Shown here: piece by piece, positions 8,993 through 17,841 of the stretch
How the letters are laid out: each line of letters starts with the position of its first letter
How positions within the stretch are numbered: position 1 is the stretch's first letter
From: JALZAQ01 sp038253885
Lineage (GTDB): Bacteria; Gemmatimonadota; Gemmatimonadetes; Gemmatimonadales; Gemmatimonadaceae
Length of the DNA: 64,000 bases
Assembly: GCA_038253885.1 (NCBI GenBank)
Contig: JBBSGP010000003.1
Coordinates: 1-64,000, forward strand
Reading direction: 5' to 3'
Notes under the pieces: generated by a model
What the model saw: the letters and a program-made list of their open reading frames with translations, nothing else
Told to the model about the DNA's origin: nothing
Databases searched by the model: none
Made by a program: the position numbers and the translations under genes

Positions 8993-9896
8993 CGAACGAT
9001 TCGGTGGGCTGCGCGGGAGCGGCCTCGAAGGCGGTGGGGGTCGGGCACGCTGGCTCGGCATCGTCTTCGGTGTCGTCCTCCTGCTCTACCTGATGCGTAC
9101 CACGGTCGTCTACATCAATCCCGGCCATGTGGGAATCATCATCAATCGCACCGGGGGCGGGATCAGCGCGATACCCCTGGGGCCGGGGCTCCATCTTCGC
9201 AACCCGCTCACGACGGGCATCATGGAGTATCCGACGTACATGCAGACGCTGGTGCTGACGAAGAGCGCGACCGAGGGGTCCCTGAACAACGACGAGATCA
9301 ACGTCAACAGCGTGGAAGGACAGCCGCTGTCGTTGGACGTCTCGATGTCCTTCGAGCTCGACCCGTCCAAGGTGCCGCTGCTCTATACGACCTTCCGGAC
9401 GGACGTGAAGATCATCGAGCACAGCTACGTGAAGCAGGCCATCCGGCAGGCACTTCAGGAGATCGTCGGCAACGAGCCGATCGCGGACGTCATCGGTCCC
9501 AAGAAGGCCGAGGCGACGGCGCGAGTGTCGGATCTCATCGGATCACGGCTGGCGAAATACGGAATTCTGGTGAAGCAGTTCACGATCAACGAGCTGCGGG
9601 CACCAGCGGCCGTGATCGAGGCGATCAACCAGAAGAATGTCATGCAGCAGCAGTCGCTGACGGCGCAGAACGAGCTCCAGAAGAACACCTACCAGGCGCA
9701 GGGAGACTCGATCAAAGCGGCGGGACGCGCCAAAGCCATCCTGGCCGAGGCCGAGGCCCAGGCGAAGGCGAACCAGCTGCTGGCCCAGAGCATTACCACG
9801 ACGCTCGTGCAGTACGAGATGACCAAGAAGTGGAATGGACAGATGCCAATGGTGTCCGGGAGCGCGGTGCCGATGATCCAGCTACCGAAGCCGTAA
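8976..9896 (+). CDS. SPFH/prohibitin-family membrane protein
   Basis: A 306-aa SPFH (stomatin/prohibitin/flotillin/HflK) protein expected to oligomerise on the membrane and organise microdomains or regulate proteases. It has a short N-terminus, one membrane helix near residues 28-45, and an SPFH domain (about 46-230) beginning VVYINPGHVGIIINRTGGG. A charged Ala/Glu/Gln-rich helix (about 215-275, AKAILAEAEAQAKANQLLAQ) forms the usual coiled coil. The ATG at 8976 lies inside the end of the preceding small gene. It is the prohibitin-like partner of the flotillin encoded two genes downstream. Confidence 0.92.
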   Translation: MASSISERFGGLRGSGLEGGGGRARWLGIVFGVVLLLYLMRTTVVYINPGHVGIIINRTGGGISAIPLGPGLHLRNPLTTGIMEYPTYMQTLVLTKSATEGSLNNDEINVNSVEGQPLSLDVSMSFELDPSKVPLLYTTFRTDVKIIEHSYVKQAIRQALQEIVGNEPIADVIGPKKAEATARVSDLIGSRLAKYGILVKQFTINELRAPAAVIEAINQKNVMQQQSLTAQNELQKNTYQAQGDSIKAAGRAKAILAEAEAQAKANQLLAQSITTTLVQYEMTKKWNGQMPMVSGSAVPMIQLPKP

Positions 9897-9924
9897 GCAT
9901 CTCCGTCGAGGCGAATCGAGTGTG

Positions 9925-10581
9925 ATGGATCTGTACACGTTCAGCCTTGCTCTGGGTGGCGCCGGGTTGGGCGTGATGGCGCTTTCCGGTGCGAGCCATC
10001 TGGACCACCGCGGCGGCCATCACATCGGCGCGCGGGGGCACGGGCCGGGTGCCGCCCATGCCGGCCACGCCCATGCCAGCCATTCTCAGGCCGCTCACCA
10101 CCATGCCGGCCACAGCCGCGGCGGTCAGAGCCACGCCGCGCGAGGACCCGGGCAGTTCTTCTGGTCGCTGGCGTCACCACGTGTCCTCTTCAGCCTCGCG
10201 CTCGGCTTCGGTGCGACGGGCTTGCTCGCGCGGAGTCTCGTGACGGGGACGGCGCTGCTGTCCGTGGCCGTGCTGGGCGCGCTCGCTTTCGAGCGTTTGC
10301 TGGTGACCCCGGTGTGGAACCTCGCCTTTCGGTTCACATCGAATCCCGCTCTGACCCTCGAGAGCAGCCTGTACGATGAAGTGCGCGCAACCAGCGGCTT
10401 CGACTCCAACGGGCAGGGGCTGATCGCCGTCGAGGTGGACGGGCAGATGGTGCAGGTCCTCGGTACGCTCCGCCCCGAGGACCGGCAGGCCGGGCGCCGG
10501 GTGCGCGCCGGGGACCGGCTGCGCATCGAGGAAGTGGACAGCGCGCGAGGGCGATGCACGGTATCATGTGTTGAGGCATAG
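9925..10581 (+). CDS. NfeD-like membrane protein with histidine-rich loop
   Basis: A 218-aa protein (ATG 9925; a GTG at 9922 is also possible). A first membrane helix (residues 5-22) is followed by a loop very rich in His, Gly and Ala (about residues 25-75; some 18 histidines, including HHIG, HAGHAHASH and HHHAGH). Two more helices (about 83-125) precede a soluble C-terminal domain (about 145-218) that looks like an NfeD OB-fold (GLIAVEVDGQMVQVLG). NfeD proteins are the usual partners of flotillins, and the gene sits directly before one. The His-rich loop may bind Zn, Ni or Cu; this is inference. Confidence 0.75.
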   Translation: MDLYTFSLALGGAGLGVMALSGASHLDHRGGHHIGARGHGPGAAHAGHAHASHSQAAHHHAGHSRGGQSHAARGPGQFFWSLASPRVLFSLALGFGATGLLARSLVTGTALLSVAVLGALAFERLLVTPVWNLAFRFTSNPALTLESSLYDEVRATSGFDSNGQGLIAVEVDGQMVQVLGTLRPEDRQAGRRVRAGDRLRIEEVDSARGRCTVSCVEA

Positions 10582-10626
10582 CGTGCCGGCAGCGGCCGCC
10601 GGCGTCGCTTTCTTTTTCCTGATGGG

Positions 10627-11952
10627 ATGCGTATGCAGAACTGGATGCTGATCGTGATCATCCTCGCCGCCGCGCTGATCGTCGTCCCGACGATCGCGTC
10701 GGCTTTTCTCCGCAACGTCGAGGCGGGGACCATTCGGCTGGTGAGCTGGATCCACGGTGGTACCGTGACGTACCGGGGACCAGGGAAATCGAAGGAGATC
10801 CCGCTGTTCACGACCGGCACGACGATCTCGAGCAAGGTCATCAACGTCGACCTCGATATCACCGATCAGACGGCGGATCTGGACGATTCCGGCGTGCCGC
10901 GGCCGATCAAGGTTCGCGTGCTCGCCAGCGCCATCGTCTCCGTCGGGGATACCGACACCCTGATCAAGACGGCCGCCAACCGCTTTTTCTCGAAGCCCGA
11001 TCCGGACCAGCTGAGCACGCTCACCGATCTTCTCTCGAGCTCGGGGCGCCGGGCGATCAACCTGCTGACGCACGATCAGCTGTTCTCAGCCAAGACGACC
11101 CCCACCGGTCGGGCGCTCCCTTCCGGAGCTGGCGGCACCGCCGTGACCATCCCGACCATGACCGCCGTCCAGGCGGTTCAGGCCGCGGAGGACGATGATG
11201 ACCCTCTGGCGGTGATCATCCGCAAAGCGTGCTCGCGCGAGTTGACCGACCTCGGTCTGATCTTCAACTCGCTCAACATCAAGGCGGTGCAATCCGAGGT
11301 GGCGGAGGCGCGGCGCCGTCAGTCGGCGGCCGAGGCGCAAGCGAACGCGGACATCGTGGCGGCCAATCAGACGAGGCGGGCGAAGGAAGCCCAGCTCGAC
11401 GCGGACCGCGCGATCTCGGACAAGCAGCGAGAGCTCGAACAGACTCGCGCCTCGAATGCCGCGCTGATCGCGCAGGCGGAAGCGAAGAAGCAGGATGCGA
11501 TGGCGGTGCAGCGCACGTCGGAGCTCGAGGCGACCCAGATCGCCCAGGCGCGCGCCGACGCCGAGCGGGTGCGCATCGAAGCGGCCGCCTCGGCGGACGC
11601 CGAAGCGATCCGGATCACGAGAATCGCCGAAGCGCAGGCCGGCGCGATCCAGCAGGTGAACGAGGCGATCAAGGCGGGTGGTGAGAGCTACTTCCGCTAT
11701 CGCCAGATCGAGATGCTCCCCCAGATCGCGCCGGTGATCGCCGAGGCGTTGTCCGATTCGCGTCTCATCACGATCTCCGGGGGTGGCGAGGGCAACAGCG
11801 CGGCAGAGAACACGACGCACAGCATCACCGGGGTGATCCAGACGGTGCTGGCGGCTCAGCTCGTGGCGCGGGGAGGATTGCTGGATGGACCGGAGGGCAA
11901 CGGAGTGGCGGCCACGCCCTCCGCTCCGCCGGCCGCGTCCACTCGCCGCTAG
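10627..11952 (+). CDS. Flotillin-like SPFH protein
   Basis: A 441-aa flotillin-family scaffold of membrane microdomains. It has an N-terminal membrane helix (residues 4-25) and an SPFH domain (about 28-230). A long helical region rich in Ala, Glu, Gln and Arg (about 225-350, with repeated EAxA patterns such as ARADAERVRIEAAASADAEA) follows, then a Pro/Ala-rich tail. Preceded within 50 nt by the NfeD-like gene, the classic flotillin/NfeD arrangement. An insertion in the SPFH domain (about residues 155-190, including EDDDDP) is not typical of textbook flotillins. Confidence 0.88.
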   Translation: MRMQNWMLIVIILAAALIVVPTIASAFLRNVEAGTIRLVSWIHGGTVTYRGPGKSKEIPLFTTGTTISSKVINVDLDITDQTADLDDSGVPRPIKVRVLASAIVSVGDTDTLIKTAANRFFSKPDPDQLSTLTDLLSSSGRRAINLLTHDQLFSAKTTPTGRALPSGAGGTAVTIPTMTAVQAVQAAEDDDDPLAVIIRKACSRELTDLGLIFNSLNIKAVQSEVAEARRRQSAAEAQANADIVAANQTRRAKEAQLDADRAISDKQRELEQTRASNAALIAQAEAKKQDAMAVQRTSELEATQIAQARADAERVRIEAAASADAEAIRITRIAEAQAGAIQQVNEAIKAGGESYFRYRQIEMLPQIAPVIAEALSDSRLITISGGGEGNSAAENTTHSITGVIQTVLAAQLVARGGLLDGPEGNGVAATPSAPPAASTRR

Positions 11953-11996
11953 CGAAAGTTTTCTGGCCGTGCCGTTCAACTCTGCTGGCCATCGAG

Positions 11997-14351
11997 GTGT
12001 CCTCTTCACGCGCGGCGCCGAGTTCTCGCGTGTCTGACGACCCACGGGATTGGCGATACCGCATCATCGCCGAGACCGCCGCGGACGCCATCTTCACGAT
12101 GGATGAGCAGAGCACGATCCTCTCCGCCAACCCGGCGGTCGAACGGATCTTCGGCTACGCCCCGGATGAGCTCGTCGGGCAGAAGCTCACAATGCTGATC
12201 CCCCCCGCACTGCGCGACTCACACGGGATCGGCGTCGCGCGGTTCGTCCGCACGAGGGTGCCGAATATTCCCTGGACGGGCGTGCAGCTTCCGGGATTGC
12301 ACAAGAGTGGGCATGAGGTCCCGCTCGAGATCTCCTTTGGAGCCTTTCGTGAGGATGACCACTGGGTGTTCACCGGCATCGTGCGAGACATCTCCGAGCG
12401 AGTGCGCCAGCAGCGTGAGCTGGAGGAGAGCAGCGCCGAGCTGGAAGCCACGGTCGAAGAGATGCAGCTGCGGACCCTCGAGGCCGAAGGGGCCAGACGG
12501 GTGGCCGAGCTCGAGGCGGACCAACGGCGCGAAGCGGAGCAGCGGGTGGGTGTGCAGTTCGCAGTCAGCCGACTGCTCGCTGAGGCAGACGACGTCCAAG
12601 TGGCGAAGCGCGACACTCTTCGCGTGATCGGAGAGGCATTGCGGTGGGAGCTGGGCGCGTATTGGGAGCCCGCTGGCAGTGAGGACAGCCTGGAATGCAC
12701 GGTCTTCTGGCAGCAAGCTGGACACGGCGCGGACGGCTTCGAGCAGGATTCTCTTTCCCGTCAGCTGAGGCCGGGAACCGGGCTGCCTGGCCGCGTCTGG
12801 GTGGAGCGCCGTCCGATCTGGATCGAAGACGTGCGGCGAGAGACCAATTTTCCGCGGGCCGATGCCGCCCGGCGCGCCGGACTGCATGGCGCGCTCGCCT
12901 TCCCGGTGCGCACCGGCGACCGCATGCACGGCGTCGTCGAATTCTTCACGCATGAGGTCCGCTTTGCAGACGAGCCGCTCCTACTCATGCTCGCGGGTCT
13001 GGGGAACCAGATCGGTCAGTTCCTCGACCGGAAGGCGACGGAGACGGAGCGAGCGCTCCTGCTCGACCTCGAGCGGAACGCGCGGGGTGAAGCCGAGCTG
13101 GCGCACCGGCGCCTCGCTTTTCTCGCGCACGCAAGCACCATCCTCACCGCGTCGCTCGACCTGAAAGAGACCGCTCATTCGATCGTCTCGCTCGCCGTGC
13201 CCGAGCTCGCGGACTGGGCACTCCTTTACAGCTTCGACCCCGGGGTAGGCGCGATCAACCCCCTGGACATCGCCGCCACCGATCCGGAGATCGAGGGGGT
13301 GCTCCTCGAGCTGCAGCAGCGCTTCCCCTCGGAGTCGGCGAGCGCCTCCCAGACTGTAGAACGCTCCCTCCGCTCGCAGCGGGCGGTTGTGATCAGGGAT
13401 GTCACCCCGCAGCTCCTGACTGAGCAGATCACCGATCCAGCTCAGCTGGAGCTGCTCCGCCGGCTTCCCATTCTGTCTATGATGGTCCTTCCCCTACGAG
13501 GTCATGAGCAGCCCCTGGGCGTGCTTCTTCTCGCGACCGGGCCCTCTCGACGCCGCTACGGCGAGGCCGACCTGTCACTCGCCGAAGAGTTCGAGAGGCG
13601 CGCCTCCACTGCCATCGAGCACGCGCGGCTCTACCACTCGGCGGTCGTGGCGAATCAGGCAAAATCGGACTTCCTGGCGGTGATGTCGCACGAGCTCCGC
13701 ACGCCCCTCAATGCGGTGATGGGCTACGCCGACCTGCTCCTGATGGGAGTGCCGACATCACTCCTCGCGGACCAGGTCCAGAGCGTCGAGCGAATTCGGA
13801 TGGCGGCGCGCCACCTCCTCCAGCTCATCGACGAGGTGCTGTCATATGCCCGGCTCGAGGCGGGGAGAGAGCAGGTCAACATCGACATCACGGACATCCC
13901 AGCTCTCGTGAACGATGTCGCCGCGCTCATCGAGCCGCTCGCCCAGGGCCGATCGCTGCGGTTTGCCGTCCAGGTTGGCGAGCTTCCACACACCGTTCGT
14001 ACCGATGCCCCCAAGGTGCGCCAGATTCTCATCAACCTGCTGTCTAACGCTGTCAAGTTCACCGAACACGGGAGCGTCATCCTCACCGTTCACGGCGCAG
14101 AGGACGAGCTCTTCTTTGAGGTCAAGGACACGGGTATAGGAATCCCACCCGACGCGCTCCGCCGCATCTTCGATCCTTTCTGGCAGGTCGAGCAATCCCG
14201 CCGGCGCCGCGTGGGTGGCAGCGGACTGGGCCTCAGCGTCGCGCTGCGGCTCGCGCGTCTGTTAGGCGGCGATGTGATGGTGCAGAGCAGCGAAGGAGAG
14301 GGAAGCACTTTCGTTTTCTGCATGCCAGCCCACGGCACTGTTTCTGCCTAG
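11997..14351 (+). CDS. Sensor histidine kinase with PAS and two GAF domains
   Basis: A 784-aa soluble sensor kinase with no membrane helices. Order: PAS/PAC (about 20-140, DAIFTMDEQSTILSANPAVE), a coiled-coil linker (140-185), GAF (185-335), a second GAF-like domain (350-545), HisKA with phospho-acceptor His565 in MSHELRTPLN, then HATPase with N box NLLSNAVKF, G1 DTGIGIP and G2 GSGLGLSVAL. There is no receiver domain, and no response regulator gene lies in the window, so it is an orphan kinase here. The start is GTG 11997 (another GTG lies at about 12030); neither has a strong ribosome site. Confidence 0.93.
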   Translation: MSSSRAAPSSRVSDDPRDWRYRIIAETAADAIFTMDEQSTILSANPAVERIFGYAPDELVGQKLTMLIPPALRDSHGIGVARFVRTRVPNIPWTGVQLPGLHKSGHEVPLEISFGAFREDDHWVFTGIVRDISERVRQQRELEESSAELEATVEEMQLRTLEAEGARRVAELEADQRREAEQRVGVQFAVSRLLAEADDVQVAKRDTLRVIGEALRWELGAYWEPAGSEDSLECTVFWQQAGHGADGFEQDSLSRQLRPGTGLPGRVWVERRPIWIEDVRRETNFPRADAARRAGLHGALAFPVRTGDRMHGVVEFFTHEVRFADEPLLLMLAGLGNQIGQFLDRKATETERALLLDLERNARGEAELAHRRLAFLAHASTILTASLDLKETAHSIVSLAVPELADWALLYSFDPGVGAINPLDIAATDPEIEGVLLELQQRFPSESASASQTVERSLRSQRAVVIRDVTPQLLTEQITDPAQLELLRRLPILSMMVLPLRGHEQPLGVLLLATGPSRRRYGEADLSLAEEFERRASTAIEHARLYHSAVVANQAKSDFLAVMSHELRTPLNAVMGYADLLLMGVPTSLLADQVQSVERIRMAARHLLQLIDEVLSYARLEAGREQVNIDITDIPALVNDVAALIEPLAQGRSLRFAVQVGELPHTVRTDAPKVRQILINLLSNAVKFTEHGSVILTVHGAEDELFFEVKDTGIGIPPDALRRIFDPFWQVEQSRRRRVGGSGLGLSVALRLARLLGGDVMVQSSEGEGSTFVFCMPAHGTVSA

Positions 14352-14360
14352 CCCTCACTC

Positions 14361-15854
14361 ATGGCTCCGCAAAAGGTCACTCGCGAGCACGCCCTCGCTG
14401 TGCTCCGCGAGCGCTTTGGTCATCCCGATTTCCACCCCGGACAGTGGGAGGCAATCCGTGCCCTCCTCGAGGGGCGCGATGCGCTGGTGGTCATGCCGAC
14501 CGGAAGTGGCAAGTCGCTCATCTATCAGCTGACGGCGCTACTGCTTCCCGGGCTCACGGTGGTGGTCAGCCCTCTCATCGCCCTGATGAAGGATCAGCAG
14601 GACAAGCTGGCGGTGCAGGGTGTGGACGCCATGGCCATGCACTCGCATCTCTCCTCGGCCGAAACTCGGGAGACCCAGCGGCAGGTGGAAGAGGGTGAGG
14701 GCGCGCTGCTCTACCTCACGCCGGAGCGATTCAAGGACCGCGGCTTCTTCCATCGGCTCCTCTCCCGCAAGGTCGGGCTCTTCGTCGTGGACGAAGCCCA
14801 TTGCGTGAGCCAGTGGGGCCATGATTTCCGTCCCGACTACCTTGTGCTCGGCTCCATCGCCAAGAGACTGGGACGTCCTCCCATTCTCGCCCTCACCGCC
14901 ACCGCGACCGCGGAGGTACGCGAGGACATCGTCCGGCAGATGGGGATGAACGACCCGCACACGACGGTCACCGGTTTTGCGCGGCCGAACCTCCGCTTCG
15001 AGGTCCGGCGCACCGTCAACGCGGCCGTCAAAGAGGACGAGTTGACGGCCATCCTCCGCCATGCCACCGGCAGCGGAATCGTCTACGTCGCGACGGTCAA
15101 AGAGGCGGAGCGGTTGTACGAGAAATTCGGGGATCGCTTCCGCATGGGCTGCTACCACGGACGGATGGCGTCCGCCGATCGGAAGGAGACGCAGGAGCGG
15201 TTCATGGCGGGGGATCTCGATGCCGTGGTCGCCACCAACGCATTCGGCCTGGGCATCGACAAGCCTGACATCCGGTTCGTCGTGCACTATCACTTTCCGG
15301 GGTCGATCGAGTCGTACTATCAGGAAGCGGGACGGGCGGGGAGGGACGGTCTGCCGGCCCGCTGCACCGTGCTCTACCGGGTGGAGGACCGGCGGATCCA
15401 ATCCTATTTCCTGGGCGGTAAGTACCCCGAGGTCGCCGAGGCCGCGCGGGCCGCGATCGTGCTGGAACAGCATCCCCTCAATCAGCCGATCGCCCTCGAC
15501 GAAATTTCCCGACAATCCGACGTGCCCGGACGGAAGGCGCGGATCACGATGATGCTGCTCAAGCGTCACGGGTTGGTGCGGGAGCACCGAGGGGGAAACT
15601 GGGAGCGGCTCGCGGACAACCTGCTGCAGGTGGACCTCAGCGCGGACCTGCACTCCTACGAGGAGCGGCGCGAGCTCGACCGGCGGAAGCTGGAGGGCAT
15701 CATCGAGTACTGTCAGACCGCGCGTTGCCGCACCCGCTACATCCTCGAGTACTTCGGGGAGCCGATCGACGGGGATTGGCGCTGCGGGCACTGCGACGCC
15801 TGCGTCGCGCAGGAAGCATTCGACGAACGGTTGCTCCGCCGCGCCACCGGGTGA
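14361..15854 (+). CDS. recQ: RecQ-family ATP-dependent DNA helicase, short RecS-like form
   Basis: A 3'-5' DNA helicase of superfamily 2 (497 aa) for recombination and repair. Walker A is MPTGSGKS, the DEAH box is VVDEAHCVSQWGHDFRPDY, and motif VI is QEAGRAGRDG. A winged-helix-like segment (about 360-420) is followed by a cysteine cluster at the very C-terminus (Cys451, 456, 475, 478 and 481; CRTRYILEYFGE and CGHCDAC). The HRDC domain of E. coli RecQ is absent. Length and layout resemble Bacillus RecS rather than full-length RecQ. It starts 9 nt after the kinase stop, on the same strand. Confidence 0.93.
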   Translation: MAPQKVTREHALAVLRERFGHPDFHPGQWEAIRALLEGRDALVVMPTGSGKSLIYQLTALLLPGLTVVVSPLIALMKDQQDKLAVQGVDAMAMHSHLSSAETRETQRQVEEGEGALLYLTPERFKDRGFFHRLLSRKVGLFVVDEAHCVSQWGHDFRPDYLVLGSIAKRLGRPPILALTATATAEVREDIVRQMGMNDPHTTVTGFARPNLRFEVRRTVNAAVKEDELTAILRHATGSGIVYVATVKEAERLYEKFGDRFRMGCYHGRMASADRKETQERFMAGDLDAVVATNAFGLGIDKPDIRFVVHYHFPGSIESYYQEAGRAGRDGLPARCTVLYRVEDRRIQSYFLGGKYPEVAEAARAAIVLEQHPLNQPIALDEISRQSDVPGRKARITMMLLKRHGLVREHRGGNWERLADNLLQVDLSADLHSYEERRELDRRKLEGIIEYCQTARCRTRYILEYFGEPIDGDWRCGHCDACVAQEAFDERLLRRATG

Positions 15855-15906
15855 GCGCTTCGGCCTCTTCGTCTGTGCGGCATCCGACCGCGGCGACGGT
15901 CCTTCC

Positions 15907-16362
15907 CTACCGGGAGCGCGCCCTGCAGTGCGATCCGCATCCGAGTCGGGCGCGATTCCGGGCGAACCGCCGGTAGGCTCGGTCGGCGATTCGTCCAGCG
16001 AAGGGGAGGGTGAACACCCAACCCAGCAGCCAGCCGCGGGGGAGAATTCCGAGCAGCTGCTCTACGGCCTCGGCTCCCTCCCAGCGGGTCCCCGTGCGGC
16101 CGATCAACTGCAAGGAATCGCGGTACGCGCTGTCCGGAATGTTCGGAAATCGGAGCCGAACGGACGGATCCTGGAACGGTATGATCTCCAGCTGCCGTCG
16201 AGCGTCCCATCGCGCCAGGACGCTTGTGAGCCTGCCGCACACCTCACACTCCCCGTCGTAGACGACGGTATATGGTCGCTCCCACGTCCCGGCGTGATGG
16301 CGGAAGCGAGTCGCTGTAGCTTCCGAGAGAGATCGGCGCTGGGAAGATGGAAAGGCGTTCAC
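15907..16362 (-). CDS. DCC-family thiol-disulfide oxidoreductase (DUF393)
   Basis: A 151-aa protein with the DCC signature near residues 35-42, YDGECEVCGR (DxxCxxC), followed by the typical sequence of this thioredoxin-fold family (RWDARRQLEIIPFQDP). It is a probable cytoplasmic thiol redox protein of unknown partner. The start is GTG 16362, with no clear ribosome site. The first 30 residues are poorly constrained, so a later start is possible. Single gene, convergent with the helicase. Confidence 0.85.
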   Translation of the reverse strand: MNAFPSSQRRSLSEATATRFRHHAGTWERPYTVVYDGECEVCGRLTSVLARWDARRQLEIIPFQDPSVRLRFPNIPDSAYRDSLQLIGRTGTRWEGAEAVEQLLGILPRGWLLGWVFTLPFAGRIADRAYRRFARNRARLGCGSHCRARSR

Positions 16363-16467
16363 GGCCGCGCTGTCAGCACGGGCGACGGTCGTGCAAGGAC
16401 CGCACCCCGCGGAGGCGCGAGGATCGCTGGACCGGGACGTGCGATCATTCCGGATACGGGAGGAGCC

Positions 16468-17148
16468 ATGGCAGCAGAGGAACGGAGCGTCACCCGCGAG
16501 ATCGAGGTGCCCGCGGCCGGCGCGACACTACACGGAACTCTGGTCCTTCCCAGTGGAGCGAGCAGTATCATCCTCTTCGCCCACGGGAGCGGCAGCGGAC
16601 GATGGAGCCCGAGAAACCAGCTCGTGGCCGCCGCGCTCCAGAAGCGCGGGCTCGGCACGCTCCTCATGGATCTCCTCACCGAAGAGGAGGAGGCGACGGA
16701 CGCTCGCACCGGCCAGCTTCGCTTCGACATCGAGCTGCTGGCCAAGCGCGTCGCCGAGGCGACTTCGTGGCTCGCTTCGCAGACAGCGACGATGGGATAT
16801 CGGATCGGGTACTTCGGCGCGAGTACGGGCGCGGCCGCCGCGCTCCAGGCGGCTGCTCAGGGCAGTGTCGCCATTGGCGCCGTGGTCTCGCGCGGCGGGC
16901 GACCGGACCTCGCCGGGGCGTGTCTGGCCAAGGTCCATGCCCCGACTCTTCTCATCGTGGGTGGCAGCGACATGGGTGTGTTGCCTCTGAATCAGGAGGC
17001 GCTCAAGACGATCAAAGCGGTAAAGGAGCTCGCGATCGTGCCGGGCGCCACCCATCTGTTCGAGGAGCCTGGCGCCATGGAGCAGGTGGCACATCTCGCC
17101 GGCGACTGGTTTCTCAAGCATCTCGGAGCGTCAGCGTCTCAACGATGA
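16468..17148 (+). CDS. Alpha/beta hydrolase, dienelactone-hydrolase-like
   Basis: A 226-aa cytoplasmic hydrolase. The oxyanion region is FAHGSGSGRWSPRN, the nucleophile elbow GASTG, the acid region IVGGSDMGVL and the histidine region GATHLFEEPG, so the triad is complete. The start is ATG 16468 with an excellent GGGAGGAG site 2-9 nt upstream. Its stop overlaps the start of the phosphoribosyltransferase gene (ATGA). This hydrolase and a PRTase occur fused as one polypeptide in other bacteria (for example mycobacteria, from memory), so the two products probably act together. The substrate is unknown. Confidence 0.9.
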   Translation: MAAEERSVTREIEVPAAGATLHGTLVLPSGASSIILFAHGSGSGRWSPRNQLVAAALQKRGLGTLLMDLLTEEEEATDARTGQLRFDIELLAKRVAEATSWLASQTATMGYRIGYFGASTGAAAALQAAAQGSVAIGAVVSRGGRPDLAGACLAKVHAPTLLIVGGSDMGVLPLNQEALKTIKAVKELAIVPGATHLFEEPGAMEQVAHLAGDWFLKHLGASASQR

Positions 17149-17837
17149 TGTATCGTGATCGAACGGACGCTGGACGGCAGCTCGCCGCCCGTCTGCTCGA
17201 GGAGCTGCCATGGGTGCGCGAGGAGACACCGATCGTGCTCGCCATCCCCCGCGGAGGGGTGGTGGTGGGATTCGAAGTGGCGCGCCTTCTCGGTGCCCAG
17301 CTCGACGTCTTCGTGGCCCGGAAGCTCGGTGCACCCGGCCACGAGGAGCTCGGCATCGGCGCGGTGGCGCCAGGAGGAACATGTCTGCTCGATCCAGAGC
17401 TCGTGCGTCTGCTCGGCGTCACGTCCGACTACATTGCCGAGGTATCGGCGCGCGAGCTCGGTGAGCTCGAGCGGCGGATGCAGCTGTTCCGCGGCGATCG
17501 GGCACCGCTCGCCTTACAGGGCCGGAATGTCATCCTGGTGGATGATGGCCTCGCCACCGGGGTCACTGCCCGCGTGTCGCTGCTCGCCCTGCGTCAGGAG
17601 AGGCCGCAGCGGCTGCTCTATGCGGCGCCGATCTGTTCTCCCGAGGGCGCGCAGCTTCTTTCCGGCGAGTGCGACGCTGTGGTCTGTCTCGCCGCTCCGC
17701 AGCGCTTTCGAGGCGTGGGCGAGTGGTACGCGTCCTTTGACCAGACGGACGACGAGGAGGTCGTCGAGCTACTGCGGCGAAATCGGGCGTCCGTCGATTC
17801 CCCGCGAGCGGACGGCGGCCCGACCGCCGACCTCTGA
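17145..17837 (+). CDS. Phosphoribosyltransferase-family protein
   Basis: A 230-aa type I PRTase-fold protein. The PRPP-binding loop VILVDDGLATGVTA is intact, and the N-terminal IPRGGVVVGFEVAR strand-loop fits the family. A hood-like C-terminal extension contains the ICSPEGAQLL segment. The start is ATG 17145, coupled by ATGA to the hydrolase. Family members do not have an established nucleobase substrate. Linkage to a dienelactone-hydrolase-like protein is the main functional clue. Confidence 0.9.
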   Translation: MMYRDRTDAGRQLAARLLEELPWVREETPIVLAIPRGGVVVGFEVARLLGAQLDVFVARKLGAPGHEELGIGAVAPGGTCLLDPELVRLLGVTSDYIAEVSARELGELERRMQLFRGDRAPLALQGRNVILVDDGLATGVTARVSLLALRQERPQRLLYAAPICSPEGAQLLSGECDAVVCLAAPQRFRGVGEWYASFDQTDDEEVVELLRRNRASVDSPRADGGPTADL

Positions 17838-17841
17838 CGTG

